A DNA stretch of 64,000 nucleotides from Candidatus Thiothrix sulfatifontis (GTDB lineage Bacteria; Pseudomonadota; Gammaproteobacteria; Thiotrichales; Thiotrichaceae), in contig CP094685.1 in assembly GCA_022828425.1 (NCBI GenBank), positions 186,001-250,000 on the forward strand. The letters run 5' to 3'. Position numbers and translations under genes: made by a program. Position 1 is the first letter of the stretch. Every line of letters starts with the position of its first letter. Shown piece after piece: positions 1 to 8,799 of the stretch. The notes under the pieces are model-generated. The model was not told the DNA's origin, did not search any database, and saw only the letters and a program-made list of their open reading frames with translations.

Positions 1-397
1 ATGATAGAGTTTCAGGCAATTCGTCAAGCATTGGCGACAACCCAACACACGCCATACCAATCATAACAACACGCGACTGACCCTATGCTGGTTTCGGCGC
101 AGTAGGGCGGTAGCGTGTCAGCGATTCCCCGTATGGCATCGGTGTATGTACGGCGGGCGTGAACCAGAAGGCAGCAATGACAATCCCAGACTAGGCGAAC
201 CATATAGGCAGTCTCTGCTTATTGGTTGAGCGGAGGCTGTATATTCTGATATTCCTGAACACCGAATAGCAAACTGTTGGCAAGATACAGGGCTTCGCGC
301 ATGGACGTCCGCAAAAAATATAGATTCACAAATCAATAGGTTATATAAATGATTGTAGGATTTTTTTAACTATTTATTATTTTTGGAGGTTTCCGTC
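1..397. other. Left-edge region without a convincing gene
   Basis: No recognisable intact gene is visible. On the minus strand an open stretch begins with ATG at 64-62 (MIGMACVGLSPMLDELPETL) and runs off the left edge, so the first 64 bases could be the 5' end of a gene outside the window. It has no clear ribosome-binding site and no recognisable domain. From about 100 to 330 the minus strand is open in short pieces broken by stops, which could be decayed coding DNA, but no family was recognised. From about 335 onward the base composition becomes strongly AT-rich. Confidence 0.3.
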
Positions 398-460
398 ATG
401 GAGTCGTTAATTGCTTTATTTATTCTCGCTCTTTTGTATTCCGCATGTATTAGTAAGTAA
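398..460 (+). CDS. Possible 20-residue hydrophobic peptide
   Basis: A very short reading frame, MESLIALFILALLYSACISK, starts at an ATG placed 8 bases after a perfect GGAGG (385-389), the best Shine-Dalgarno in this AT-rich stretch, and ends at TAA 458-460. Residues 4-18 form one hydrophobic segment, enough for a single membrane helix. There is no positively charged N-terminus and the YSAC sequence is not a proper lipobox. It could be a small membrane protein, a toxin-like peptide or a leader peptide; it could also be chance. Translation is suggested only by the ribosome-binding site. An inverted repeat lies 86 bases downstream. Confidence 0.3.
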   Translation: MESLIALFILALLYSACISK

Positions 461-545
461 TAACTTATTAAATAAAATAGATATAGGAAAAGTTGCAAAG
501 AACTGAGGGACTTAATGTATTCCCCGTGTCGAAAGTTGTTTAAAC

Positions 546-573
546 AAAGGCATTACAAGTTTGCAATGCCTTT
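546..573 (+). repeat. Perfect 9-bp inverted repeat, hairpin-forming
   Basis: AAAGGCATT (546-554) and AATGCCTTT (565-573) are perfectly complementary around a 10-base loop. The right arm ends in only three T, so this is at best a weak terminator for the small reading frame at 398-460. A structured leader for the downstream DUF2085-like gene is the alternative. Confidence 0.4.
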
Positions 574-631
574 GAAAAAATCTCAAATGAAGTTGGTGAT
601 TCTACTTTTACAGTAAAGATACTGGTGTGTA

Positions 632-967
632 GTGATTAAAAAATTTTTAAGCATTATAGGAAAACGACCATTATGTAAAAACTGCAACAACTGTGCACCA
701 AAAATCAATGGTTGGGTTTTTATTTTGTGCTGGAGATGCAGTGGCATTTCCTTTGGGTTTTTATTTTATTTAATAAGCAAAGATTATATTAAAATAAACA
801 TTACCACATCCTGTGTGATAATAATTATTACACATATAGAATATATGAATCAGAAACTATTTAGCTATAGAACTCCTGGATTAATTAGATTTCTATCTGG
901 TTCTTTTCTTATTTTTTGTTTAGTGTCAACTGTAAGAGAATTATTATTCATTTTTAATTTACAATAG
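632..967 (+). CDS. DUF2085-like small membrane protein
   Basis: This 111-residue protein has a cysteine-rich N-terminus (PLCKNCNNCAP, then LCWRCSGISFGF), followed by hydrophobic segments at roughly 43-50, 60-67 and 88-108 and by RTPGLIRFLSGSFL. The pattern of spaced cysteines, then RC-x-GI-x-x-G, then a polar segment and RF-x-x-G matches the DUF2085 family of predicted inner-membrane proteins, whose function is unknown. GTG at 632 is the only sensible start and its ribosome-binding site is poor. Base composition is far more AT-rich than in the housekeeping genes to the right, which suggests horizontal acquisition. The domain call rests on motif memory only. Confidence 0.55.
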   Translation: MIKKFLSIIGKRPLCKNCNNCAPKINGWVFILCWRCSGISFGFLFYLISKDYIKINITTSCVIIIITHIEYMNQKLFSYRTPGLIRFLSGSFLIFCLVSTVRELLFIFNLQ

Positions 968-1216
968 GCATAGGGAGTCTCTATAATCCCGTGGATAACC
1001 ATGTTAACTTATTGATTACTATATGCTAAATTTGATAATAACGTGGATTTTTAGAGGTTCTCTATATATTGTGAAGCTTGGTACTCATCTTGCGCTGATG
1101 ACTTATACAATGTGTCAGCTCAAATGAACGACCATCATGTAACTTAAACTTCATTAGACATATTAATACTCGCATGATTAAATGAATACTTATTTAACAG
1201 AAAGTGAGTTTAATTT

Positions 1217-1561
1217 ATGAAATCCAAACTATTAATTATTTTATTATTTATTTTTCCTTTATCGGCATATGCGGGTTCAACGGTAAAGCTTACGATAACA
1301 CAAACTAAAGCAAATGGTGCTGCTTGGGATGCCTTCTCAGGAAAACCTGATCCCTACATAAAGATTGATGGTACAAGCTACCGTGGAAGTAAATGCCAAG
1401 ATGCATTTACTTGTAAGTTTTCAATTGATGAAACAATTCTAGAACCAATTACAGTTGAGGTTTGGGATGCAGATGTTTCTGAAGATGATTCTGCTGGATC
1501 AACTTTCTGTGTGCCACAACAGGCGTGTTCAACTGGTCTCGCAGATATTATTATTTATTAA
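1217..1561 (+). CDS. Secreted C2-domain-like protein
   Basis: A 114-residue protein with a clear Sec signal peptide: MKSK, a hydrophobic core, and a likely cut after SAYA at residue 19. The mature part reads VKLTITQTKANGAAWDAF, then GKPDPYIKIDG, CQDAFTCKF, ITVEVWDADVSEDD. An initial beta strand, a DPY-x-x-I segment and a VEVWDAD-x-x-x-DD calcium-ligand-like loop are typical of C2-type beta sandwiches. The four cysteines (two pairs, around residues 59/65 and 97/103) could form disulfides, fitting a periplasmic or secreted location. The C-terminus is short for a full C2 fold. The gene is AT-rich and isolated between non-coding stretches. Function and partner are unknown. Confidence 0.55.
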   Translation: MKSKLLIILLFIFPLSAYAGSTVKLTITQTKANGAAWDAFSGKPDPYIKIDGTSYRGSKCQDAFTCKFSIDETILEPITVEVWDADVSEDDSAGSTFCVPQQACSTGLADIIIY

Positions 1562-1763
1562 AAACCGCAGATTCGCACTGACTTGTAATTTTTAAAAGAA
1601 AATTTATGAATTACAGATGCCTATTAATAAGAAAACGAAATTATTTTTAGCCAACAAGATTCTCGACGACGGACGCGGTGACAGCTCTGCGATTTTATCC
1701 AATCATTTTCGTCGCCGCGCCCGTCAGATTTCACGTTGCCCCACCAAGCCTTGGCACTGCACC

Positions 1764-2105
1764 TTAACCCACCATATCCCCGCCCCCCGCCATCATCCCC
1801 AACGGCACTGCCCACAACTTCACCCCGTCACTTTCCCCAAACGGCAACACCCGTTCCCCGCCATACAACACCATTCCCTGTACCACCCGCCCCGGATTCT
1901 GCCCAATAAAGTAGCTGATATGCCGGAAATCCGCCGGGGTCACGCTATGCGCCGCCTTCACCTCCAGCAACACCAGCCCTTTGCCGTTATCCAGCACGAA
2001 GTCGATTTCCTTGCCATAACTGGTGCGGTAAAAGCTCAAATCCACTGGCTGCGCCGCGTAAGTAAATGTTGCGCAATCACTAACAGGGTAATACGCTAAA
2101 TACCC
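1764..2105 (-). pseudogene. C-terminal remnant of an AAA ATPase / DUF4143 protein
   Basis: The minus strand encodes about 113 residues ending at a stop at 1764. They include LSFYRTSYGKEIDFVLDNGK, VLLEVKAAHSV, then VVQGMVLYGGERVLPFG and the closing VKLWAVPLG. This is the end of DUF4143, the restriction-endonuclease-like C-terminal domain of a common prokaryotic AAA ATPase family (usually about 380-430 residues): Y-x-R-T-x-x-G-x-E-I-D-F, then L-x-E-V-K-A. The AAA domain and most of DUF4143 are missing; the frame continues into the antisense of ttcA but no longer resembles the family. A deletion or rearrangement has therefore joined this stump directly to the start of ttcA. Confidence 0.65.
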
Positions 2106-2130
2106 TTTATTGCTGGATGTTGCCGCGCCA

Positions 2131-2892
2131 ATGGATAATGTCGCCCTTAACCGACCGGAATTCGTCAAACCACCCAAATCCCTGCTGAGCAAAGTCGGCA
2201 AAGCCATCGGCGAATACCAGCTTATCCGTGAAGGCGACCGCATCTTGCTGGGGTTATCTGGCGGTAAGGATTCACTGGCATTGCTGCACTTGCTCAACCA
2301 TTTTCAGCGACACGCGCCGATCAAATTTGAATTTGCAGCCGTCACCATCGACCCGCAAGCCGACACGTTCGACCCGTCACCGCTGATTCCGTACATGGAG
2401 AGTTTGGGCATTCCCTACCACTACGTGCGCGAACCGATTGTGAAGTTGGCGGAAACGCACATGGACAACGATTCCTACTGTGCCTTCTGCTCGCGCATGA
2501 AGCGCGGTTTGATGTACCGCACCGCCCGCGAACACGGTTACAACGTGCTGGCACTGGCGCAACATTTGGATGATTTGGCAGAAAGTTTTCTCATGTCAGC
2601 CTTTCACGGTGGCAAACTCAAAACCATGAAAGCGCATTACCGCATTGATGCGGGAGATTTGCGCGTCATCCGTCCGCTAGTGATGGTGCGCGAACGCCAA
2701 ACCGCTGATTTCGCCAAAGCTGCCGCATTGCCGGTGATCGTCGAAAACTGCCCCATGTGTTTCGACATGCCCACCCAACGCCAGCACATGAAAGAATTAC
2801 TCGCAGGCGAAGAACAACAAAATACCAACCTGTTCAAGAGCTTGTTGACCGCTATGCAACCGCTATTGCGCGATGGTTTGGAAAACACTTGA
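2131..2892 (+). CDS. ttcA: tRNA 2-thiocytidine biosynthesis protein TtcA
   Basis: TtcA is an ATP-dependent, 4Fe-4S-containing enzyme that thiolates cytidine 32 of certain tRNAs. The 253-residue protein shows the PP-loop ATP-binding motif LGLSGGKDSLALLHLL near residues 40-55, the CxxC pair CAFCSRMKRG that binds the cluster, the family segment LAQHLDDLAESFLM, and a third cysteine region ENCPMCFDMP. It is shorter than the E. coli enzyme (about 311 residues). ATG at 2131 was chosen over an in-frame TTG at 2110; neither has a good ribosome-binding site, probably because the upstream DNA was rearranged next to the DUF4143 stump. It stands alone, 150 bases ahead of acs. Confidence 0.85.
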   Translation: MDNVALNRPEFVKPPKSLLSKVGKAIGEYQLIREGDRILLGLSGGKDSLALLHLLNHFQRHAPIKFEFAAVTIDPQADTFDPSPLIPYMESLGIPYHYVREPIVKLAETHMDNDSYCAFCSRMKRGLMYRTAREHGYNVLALAQHLDDLAESFLMSAFHGGKLKTMKAHYRIDAGDLRVIRPLVMVRERQTADFAKAAALPVIVENCPMCFDMPTQRQHMKELLAGEEQQNTNLFKSLLTAMQPLLRDGLENT

Positions 2893-3042
2893 ATTGTTGA
2901 CAATTCCCGTCTTTTTCCACCATTCGTCTGGACACTTGGCAGGGATTGTATAAAGATAGCCATTAACAATAATCAGGCGTGAGCCACAAGCAGCACCCGA
3001 CGTTAGAAGCTTTACCCGACTAGAGATGAGGAGTCTTCCAGA

Positions 3043-4989
3043 ATGACAGATATGAAAATCTTCCCAGTACCTGCCGAATTTGCTGCCCAAGCAAACATCA
3101 ATGCCGAACAATACGCCACGATGTACCAGCAATCGGTTGACGATCCGACCACTTTCTGGGGCGAACAAGCCGAAAAATACCTAAGCTGGTCAAAGAAGTG
3201 GGACACGGTTCTCGACTGGAGCTTTGGTGCAGATGACCTGCACATCAACTGGTTCAAGGGCGGTCAACTAAACGTTTCCTACAACTGCCTAGACCGTCAC
3301 CTCGACACCCGTGGCGACCAAGTAGCGATCATTTGGGAAGGCGACAGCCCGAACGAAGACCGCAAAATCACTTACCGCGAACTGCATACCGAAGTGTCTA
3401 AATTTGCGAACGTGCTGAAAGGCCGTGGCGTGAAAAAAGGCGACCGCGTGTCCATTTACCTGCCGATGATTCCTGAAGCAGCCGTAGCAATGCTGGCGTG
3501 TGCGCGTATCGGCGCAATGCACTCCATCGTATTCGGCGGTTTCTCACCGGATGCACTGCGTGACCGGATTCAGGATGCGGAATGCGGCGTGGTCATTACT
3601 TCTGACCAATCCATGCGCGGCGGCAAGAAAGTGCCGTTGAAAGGCAACGCTGACAAAGCGATGGATCAATGCCCAACCGTTCACACCTGCATCGTGGTAC
3701 AGCGCGGCGGCGATCCAATCAAATGGAACGACACTCGTGACGTTTGGTATCACGAAGCGGTGGCGGCGGCTGATGCTAACTGCCCACCGGAAGAGATGGA
3801 AGCGGATGATCCACTCTTCATCCTTTACACGTCTGGTTCTACCGGCAAGCCTAAAGGCGCGTTGCACACCACGGGCGGCTATTTGCTACAAGCGGCCATG
3901 ACGCACAAAACCGTGTTCGACTACAAAGACGGCGAAATTTACTGGTGTACGGCTGACGTAGGCTGGGTAACAGGTCACTCTTACATTGTGTACGGCCCGC
4001 TGACCAATGGCGCGACCACGCTGATGTTTGAAGGCATCCCCACTTACCCGGATGCAGGGCGTTTCTGGGATGTGTGCGACAAGCACGACGTTTCCATTTT
4101 CTACACCGCGCCAACCGCTATCCGTATGCTGATGGGTCAAGGCGAAGAGCTGGTTAACCGCGCCAAACTCGACAAACTACGCCTGCTGGGTACGGTCGGT
4201 GAGCCGATCAACCCCGAAGCATGGCATTGGTATCACCGTGTTGTCGGTCGTGGTCGTTGCCCGATCGTGGATACCTGGTGGCAGACTGAAACCGGCGCAC
4301 ACATGCTGACCCCATTACCGGGCGCAACCGCATTGAAACCGGGTTCGGCGACTACCCCGTTCTTTGGTGTGCAGCCTTGCCTGTTGGATGACAAAGGCGT
4401 GGAAATCGAAGGCAATGGCGTGGAAGGTTTGCTGTGTATCAAAGCCCCGTGGCCTTCCATGATGCGCACCATTTACGGCGATCATAAACGTTTTTATGAA
4501 ACCTATTTCGCGATGTATCCGGGTTACTATTTCACCGGCGACGGCGCACGTCGTGACGAAGACGGTTACTATTGGATCACCGGGCGCGTGGATGACGTAT
4601 TGAACGTTTCCGGGCATCGTCTGGGCACGGCGGAAATCGAATCCGCGTTGGTACTGCACCCGAAAGTCGCCGAAGCAGCGGTTGTTGGCTACCCGCACGA
4701 GTTGACGGGGCAAGGCATCTACGCTTACGTCACGTTGATGGCAGGCGAAGAAGGCACGGATGAGCTGAAAGTCGAGCTGAACAATCTGGTGCGTAAGGAA
4801 ATCGGCCCGATTGCCAAGGTTAATATCATTCAGTGGGCACCGGGCTTACCGAAGACCCGTTCCGGTAAAATCATGCGGCGGATTCTGCGCAAGATTGCTG
4901 CGAATGAAATCGACGGTCTGGGCGATACTTCCACACTGGCTGACCCAAGCGTGGTCGATAACCTGATCGACTGCCGCGAAAACAAGTAA
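3043..4989 (+). CDS. acs: Acetyl-CoA synthetase
   Basis: Acs converts acetate, ATP and CoA to acetyl-CoA through acetyl-AMP. The 648-residue length is the usual one. Visible motifs are the nucleotide loop [19 protein letters not shown] (about 264-282), the W-W-Q-T-E-T-G motif (about 412-418), [20 protein letters not shown], and the C-terminal [11 protein letters not shown], whose lysine is the catalytic residue and the usual acetylation control site. The start has a strong GAGGAG about 10 bases upstream. The gene stops 2 bases short of the convergent gene on the other strand. It would let the cell use acetate as a carbon source, common in mixotrophic sulfur filaments. Confidence 0.97.
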   Translation: MTDMKIFPVPAEFAAQANINAEQYATMYQQSVDDPTTFWGEQAEKYLSWSKKWDTVLDWSFGADDLHINWFKGGQLNVSYNCLDRHLDTRGDQVAIIWEGDSPNEDRKITYRELHTEVSKFANVLKGRGVKKGDRVSIYLPMIPEAAVAMLACARIGAMHSIVFGGFSPDALRDRIQDAECGVVITSDQSMRGGKKVPLKGNADKAMDQCPTVHTCIVVQRGGDPIKWNDTRDVWYHEAVAAADANCPPEEMEADDPLFILYTSGSTGKPKGALHTTGGYLLQAAMTHKTVFDYKDGEIYWCTADVGWVTGHSYIVYGPLTNGATTLMFEGIPTYPDAGRFWDVCDKHDVSIFYTAPTAIRMLMGQGEELVNRAKLDKLRLLGTVGEPINPEAWHWYHRVVGRGRCPIVDTWWQTETGAHMLTPLPGATALKPGSATTPFFGVQPCLLDDKGVEIEGNGVEGLLCIKAPWPSMMRTIYGDHKRFYETYFAMYPGYYFTGDGARRDEDGYYWITGRVDDVLNVSGHRLGTAEIESALVLHPKVAEAAVVGYPHELTGQGIYAYVTLMAGEEGTDELKVELNNLVRKEIGPIAKVNIIQWAPGLPKTRSGKIMRRILRKIAANEIDGLGDTSTLADPSVVDNLIDCRENK

Positions 4990-4991
4990 GG

Positions 4992-5432
4992 CTAGTTTTC
5001 TAGGGCTGGGGGAGCGTCTGTCTTCCCCAGCATCTCTCCCAATGCCAGCCGCGACGTGGCTGCCACCAATGCACGGCTTAATTTTCGCGGCGCAAACAAT
5101 ACGTTTTCCACAAACTCTTGATTGCTAAACACAATGTCATCCGCTGCTGGCGCGTAAGCGCTCCCACGACTAATACGCGCCACCCGCCCCAAATTCACCC
5201 CACGCCCATCATCCAAAATCAACAGATGCGGACAAAGCTGCCGATACGGGTCAGGGCGGGGGAAATCCACAATCGCCAGCAACACCAAAGGCTTACCCGG
5301 AAAATGCACGCCCGCGTTGATTTCGGTCGAATGGATTTCCACCACATAGAGCGGTTGCCCAATCAAACCCCGCAATTGTTCCACTTGTTGGTGATAGGCC
5401 GTTGAAGGCCATAACGCTTCATCATCACGCAT
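4992..5432 (-). CDS. Conserved hypothetical protein
   Basis: A 146-residue soluble protein with no signal peptide or membrane segment. Features seen are QPLYVVEIHSTEINAG, a hydrophobic strand PLVLLAIVDFPRPDPYRQ, HLLILDDGRGVNLGRVARIS and a C-terminal half rich in alanine and leucine. I do not recognise the family. The alternation of beta strands with charged loops and the normal codon use support a real gene. It is convergent with acs (2-base gap) and divergent from amgK, sharing the 93-base spacer with it. No function is proposed. Confidence 0.6.
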   Translation of the reverse strand: MRDDEALWPSTAYHQQVEQLRGLIGQPLYVVEIHSTEINAGVHFPGKPLVLLAIVDFPRPDPYRQLCPHLLILDDGRGVNLGRVARISRGSAYAPAADDIVFSNQEFVENVLFAPRKLSRALVAATSRLALGEMLGKTDAPPALEN

Positions 5433-5525
5433 ATTTTGCCGATTTAATGTTCAATTTACAGAAAGCCTAGCATGTTAGGATACACTATTTATAACCTATC
5501 AATACGCTAGGAAACGCCGAGATTT

Positions 5526-6533
5526 ATGACACAGGATACACGTCTTGAGCAATTAACTCAGTGGGTCAACAGCCTGCCTAACTGGGAGCACGCTATCTTA
5601 GAACCTGCTTCGGCAGATGCCAGCTTTCGGCGTTATTTTCGCGCCCGTGGCACCGACAACACTGCCATTTGCATGGATGCGCCACCCGATAAAGAAGACA
5701 TCCGCCCGTTTGTAGAAGTGACGCATTTGCTGAGTGCGACCGGCGTCCATGTCCCACAATTGTTGGCGCAAAATTTGCTGGATGGCTTTCTGCTGCTGGA
5801 AGATTTAGGCAATACCAGCTACTTGAGCCTGCTTACCCCCGCGACCGTTAAAGACTTGTATGCCGATGCCCTGCACGCGCTGTTGCAACTTCAGCAAGCC
5901 GATTGTGACCACTTGCCGGTTTACAACGAACGCATCTTGCGCCGTGAAATGGAATTAATGCCGGAATGGTTTCTAAAAACCCACTTAGGCTTCAGCGATG
6001 AACAAATACCGCACGAACTGATTCAACAAACCTTTGAAGACCTGATCGAATCGGCTATCGGGCAACCCGTCGCGTTTGTCCACCGCGATTACCACAGCCG
6101 CAATCTGATGGTCACAACCGCCAATAACCCCGGCATTATTGACTATCAGGACGCGGTGTTAGGGCCTGCAACCTACGATCTGGTGTCCTTGCTGCGTGAC
6201 TGCTACATCGTTTGGCCACAATCGCAGGTCGAATGGTGGGTCGATTGTTACCGCAAAGAGGCGATTGCGCTGGGCGTTTTACCCCCAGTAGACCAGCAAA
6301 CTTATCAGCAATGGTTCGACCTCATGGGGCTGCAACGCCACCTCAAAGTGCTGGGGATTTTTGCCCGCCTGCATCACCGTGACGGCAAACCGGGCTATCT
6401 CGATGACCTGCCACGGGTACTGAGTTACGTGCTCGAAATCGGCTCACGTTATTCTGAGACCAGCGAATTGATCGAATGGATGCGGCGGGCAGGCATTCCC
6501 GAACGCATCGGCACTGTTCACATTCCCGACTAA
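5526..6533 (+). CDS. amgK: N-acetylmuramate/N-acetylglucosamine kinase AmgK
   Basis: A 335-residue aminoglycoside-phosphotransferase-fold kinase that phosphorylates the anomeric carbon of MurNAc and GlcNAc recovered from the wall. The catalytic loop VHRDYHSRNLMV and metal-binding IIDYQDAVLGPATYDLVSL are intact, and the N-terminus has the small beta hairpin ASADASFRRYFR that replaces a typical glycine loop. The gene is followed after 16 bases by murU, the partner enzyme. Together they form the route to UDP-MurNAc that bypasses fosfomycin-sensitive de novo synthesis, known from Pseudomonas and absent from E. coli. The pairing is what distinguishes it from other APH-family kinases. Confidence 0.9.
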   Translation: MTQDTRLEQLTQWVNSLPNWEHAILEPASADASFRRYFRARGTDNTAICMDAPPDKEDIRPFVEVTHLLSATGVHVPQLLAQNLLDGFLLLEDLGNTSYLSLLTPATVKDLYADALHALLQLQQADCDHLPVYNERILRREMELMPEWFLKTHLGFSDEQIPHELIQQTFEDLIESAIGQPVAFVHRDYHSRNLMVTTANNPGIIDYQDAVLGPATYDLVSLLRDCYIVWPQSQVEWWVDCYRKEAIALGVLPPVDQQTYQQWFDLMGLQRHLKVLGIFARLHHRDGKPGYLDDLPRVLSYVLEIGSRYSETSELIEWMRRAGIPERIGTVHIPD

Positions 6534-6549
6534 TGATAGCCATACCAGC

Positions 6550-7245
6550 ATGAAAGCCATGATTCTCGCCGCCGGGCACGGCACACGGATGCGCCCATTA
6601 ACCGACCACACCCCCAAACCCTTGCTACCCGCTGGTGGCAAACCGTTAATCGTGTGGCACATCGAAAAACTCGCTAATGCGGGATTTCGCGACATTGTGA
6701 TCAATCTAGCGTGGTTAGGCTGGAAAATCCCCGAAGCCCTCGGCGATGGTTCGCGCTGGAACGTCAACTTGCACTATTCCGACGAGCAGCAGGAAGGCGC
6801 ACTGGAAACGGCGGGTGGCATTAGAAAAGCTCTACATTTACTAGGCAACGAACCGTTCTTGGTGGTGAATGGCGATGTGTGGTGCGATTACCCGTGCCTG
6901 CCTTCCCACCTAGCGGAACACGATCTGGCGCATTTGGTGCTGGTTGCCAACCCGTCACACCACCCACAAGGCGATTTCGGCTTGAATCAAGGACGTGTTA
7001 GCAGCAGTGGCGAACCGCGTTATACCTTCAGCGGCATTGGCTATTATCGCCCCGAACTGTTCGCCGAATTACCACACGGCAAACACCCACTCGCGCCGTT
7101 ACTGCGCCAAGCGATGCAGTCACATCAAGTCAGCGGGGAATATTTTGCGGGCGACTGGCGTGATATTGGGACACCCGAACGGTTAGCAGAATTAGACCAA
7201 GATTTATCCAGCAACGTGGTTTCTAATTTGCACCAAGGCGAATAA
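6550..7245 (+). CDS. murU: N-acetylmuramate alpha-1-phosphate uridylyltransferase MurU
   Basis: A 231-residue nucleotidyltransferase that makes UDP-MurNAc from MurNAc-1-phosphate and UTP, the second step after AmgK. The N-terminal signature MKAMILAAGHGTRMRPLTDH followed by TPKPLLPAGGKPL is the sugar-nucleotidyltransferase loop; ETAGGIRKAL, VVNGDVWCDYP and YFAGDWRDIGTPERL are the other family blocks. The length is normal for MurU and shorter than glucose-1-phosphate thymidylyltransferases. The last 121 bases are overlapped on the other strand by the tail of idi, an unusually long convergent overlap. It is expected to be co-transcribed with amgK. Confidence 0.9.
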   Translation: MKAMILAAGHGTRMRPLTDHTPKPLLPAGGKPLIVWHIEKLANAGFRDIVINLAWLGWKIPEALGDGSRWNVNLHYSDEQQEGALETAGGIRKALHLLGNEPFLVVNGDVWCDYPCLPSHLAEHDLAHLVLVANPSHHPQGDFGLNQGRVSSSGEPRYTFSGIGYYRPELFAELPHGKHPLAPLLRQAMQSHQVSGEYFAGDWRDIGTPERLAELDQDLSSNVVSNLHQGE

Positions 7246-7709
7246 TGCCCCGCCACATCCGCCGCCAATACCTGTTTGAAATCTTCCCACGCAATCCAGC
7301 GCGTAGCGGCGACTTCGAGCGGATTGGGTATCGGCTCATCCGCAGTACGCGCTAACCACACCGGGCAGATTTCGTTTTCGACCACACCGCCGTATTCACA
7401 ACGGTACTGGAAATTGGGTAAGGCTTCGCACAAATCATGCACCTGCATCCCCAACTCCAGCACCACCCGCCGCTGAATCGCCTCTGCGACCGATTCGCCC
7501 AATGCCGGATGCCCACAGCACGAATTCGACCAGAAACCGGGCCATGTCAGTTTGCTAAAACTGCGCTGTTGCAGCAGCAGCTCCCCAACCTGATTAAAGA
7601 TAAACACCGAAAATCCCCGGTGTAATGGGGTTTCCAGCGTATGCACTTGGCTTTTCGGCAGAGTACCCAGAACGTTATTATGCTGATCGACCAACACAAC
7701 GTGTTCCAT
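7125..7709 (-). CDS. idi: Isopentenyl-diphosphate delta-isomerase, type 1
   Basis: This Nudix-fold enzyme interconverts isopentenyl and dimethylallyl diphosphate for isoprenoid synthesis. The catalytic cysteine lies in SNSCCGHPALGES, the catalytic glutamate in VENEICPVW, and LQQRSFSKLTWPGFW is a typical type 1 block. ATG at 7709 gives the family N-terminus MEHVVLVDQHNNVLG and sits 7 bases after the folE2 stop; the frame is open further upstream but that part is folE2 coding DNA. The usual C-terminus ends near SPWCKLETTLLDKSW; here about 25 extra residues follow, encoded antisense to the end of murU. The extension is probably the result of losing an earlier stop. Confidence 0.9.
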   Translation of the reverse strand: MEHVVLVDQHNNVLGTLPKSQVHTLETPLHRGFSVFIFNQVGELLLQQRSFSKLTWPGFWSNSCCGHPALGESVAEAIQRRVVLELGMQVHDLCEALPNFQYRCEYGGVVENEICPVWLARTADEPIPNPLEVAATRWIAWEDFKQVLAADVAGHYSPWCKLETTLLDKSWSNSANRSGVPISRQSPAKYSPLT

Positions 7710-7716
7710 CAAGCTA

Positions 7717-8706
7717 TCAGTTCGGGTGAACGTATTCACGCGGATCGTCACGGTAGCCCCCTTCCACGCCTTTGACGACAACCGCTACGGCATCATGCGC
7801 GTGCAAGCTTTCCATGTGATTGACACGCAACCAGAAATCGCGCACCGAAATATCGTCGTTCAAGGCATTTTTCAAGCGCCGCGCCGCGTCTTCGCAGAAC
7901 ATCAGATTCGCCGCATTCAAACGCGCAAATTCTTGCTCATCTTCGCGTTTCACCGTGGCTTGTACCGGGGTTTTCAGCGCCGCTTCCACCCGGTCGATCA
8001 GGCTGGTAATGGGCAGTGTGCGTACTTTTTCTGCCAATTTTACCCGCACTTGCGCAATGCTACGCTGGCTGTGCGGCGTCGCGCTAATGCCTTTCGCCGT
8101 TCCCAACCATTCGTAAACGCTATTCGCATCCACCACTGCGGCATCCTGCCCAAACGTTTCGCGGAAACCTTCTTGAATCAATTGCCGCGCTAACGCCGCC
8201 GAACACGGACAAGTGGAAGAATAAGGCACTTCCACACTGACTTCGGTATCAAGCTGCCCATTACGCAAGGTAGCAGCGACTTTCACGGGGTAGTTTTTCC
8301 AACCGCTGTTAGCACTCAGCAAAGAATTGCGGCGCTCGAAATAGTCAAAACGGCATTCCAAATAAGCGGCATCGCTCAAGCCCCCGTGGGTATCGACGAA
8401 TTGGGCAATGGTGGCACGCAAAACTTCGGGGGTCAGATCATTCATACCGAGGAGAGTATCGAGCGCCACGTACAAGCGCGACATGTGAATGCCCTTGCTG
8501 TTGGGGTCAATCAAATTAACGTAAGCCTGAACCCGTGCCAGCGTTTGCACCCGCTCACCGTTGGGGCTGCGTAAAAAGACCGGCAACTCAATCTGGCTCA
8601 TTCCTACCCAATTGAGCGTTCCTTTAGCACCTGCGAGGGGTTGCTTGGCAACATCCGGCATAACGGCAACCGCACAGGGCAATTCCTGGCAGGCATTTGT
8701 AGACAT
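7717..8706 (-). CDS. folE2: GTP cyclohydrolase FolE2 (type IB)
   Basis: FolE2 makes 7,8-dihydroneopterin triphosphate, the first intermediate of folate and queuosine synthesis, and in this type the metal need not be zinc. The 329-residue protein has the active-site cysteine in STCPCSAALARQLI, with ECRFDYFERRNSL and DFWLRVNHMESLHAHDA as other conserved blocks. ATG at 8706 is preceded by AGAGGAA. A short inverted repeat CTGTG-N5-CACAG lies at 8738-8752 upstream and could be an operator; in many bacteria folE2 is controlled by the zinc repressor Zur, but this repeat does not clearly match a Zur box. The gene sits in front of idi. Confidence 0.93.
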   Translation of the reverse strand: MSTNACQELPCAVAVMPDVAKQPLAGAKGTLNWVGMSQIELPVFLRSPNGERVQTLARVQAYVNLIDPNSKGIHMSRLYVALDTLLGMNDLTPEVLRATIAQFVDTHGGLSDAAYLECRFDYFERRNSLLSANSGWKNYPVKVAATLRNGQLDTEVSVEVPYSSTCPCSAALARQLIQEGFRETFGQDAAVVDANSVYEWLGTAKGISATPHSQRSIAQVRVKLAEKVRTLPITSLIDRVEAALKTPVQATVKREDEQEFARLNAANLMFCEDAARRLKNALNDDISVRDFWLRVNHMESLHAHDAVAVVVKGVEGGYRDDPREYVHPN

Positions 8707-8799
8707 GATCTGAATTCCTCTTGGTCGAGACTTGGCTCTGTGGTTATCACAGTAGCAAAATGACCCGCGCAATGATAATTTACCTAAAGCAGGCGTTGA

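Noticed and set aside
1617-2099. A 160-residue plus-strand frame (starting MPINKKTKLFLANKI)
   Set aside because: Most of it is antisense to the DUF4143 remnant, with H/P/R-rich composition typical of a shadow frame; no domain.
2930-2965. Possible sigma-54 promoter (TTGGCA-type box) in front of acs
   Set aside because: The GG and GC dinucleotides are not 10 bases apart, and no TTGCA box follows; also no good sigma-70 pair could be fixed here.
7726-8193. A 155-residue plus-strand frame
   Set aside because: Antisense to folE2, which has the C-P-C-S-A-A-L motif; the frame is a shadow.
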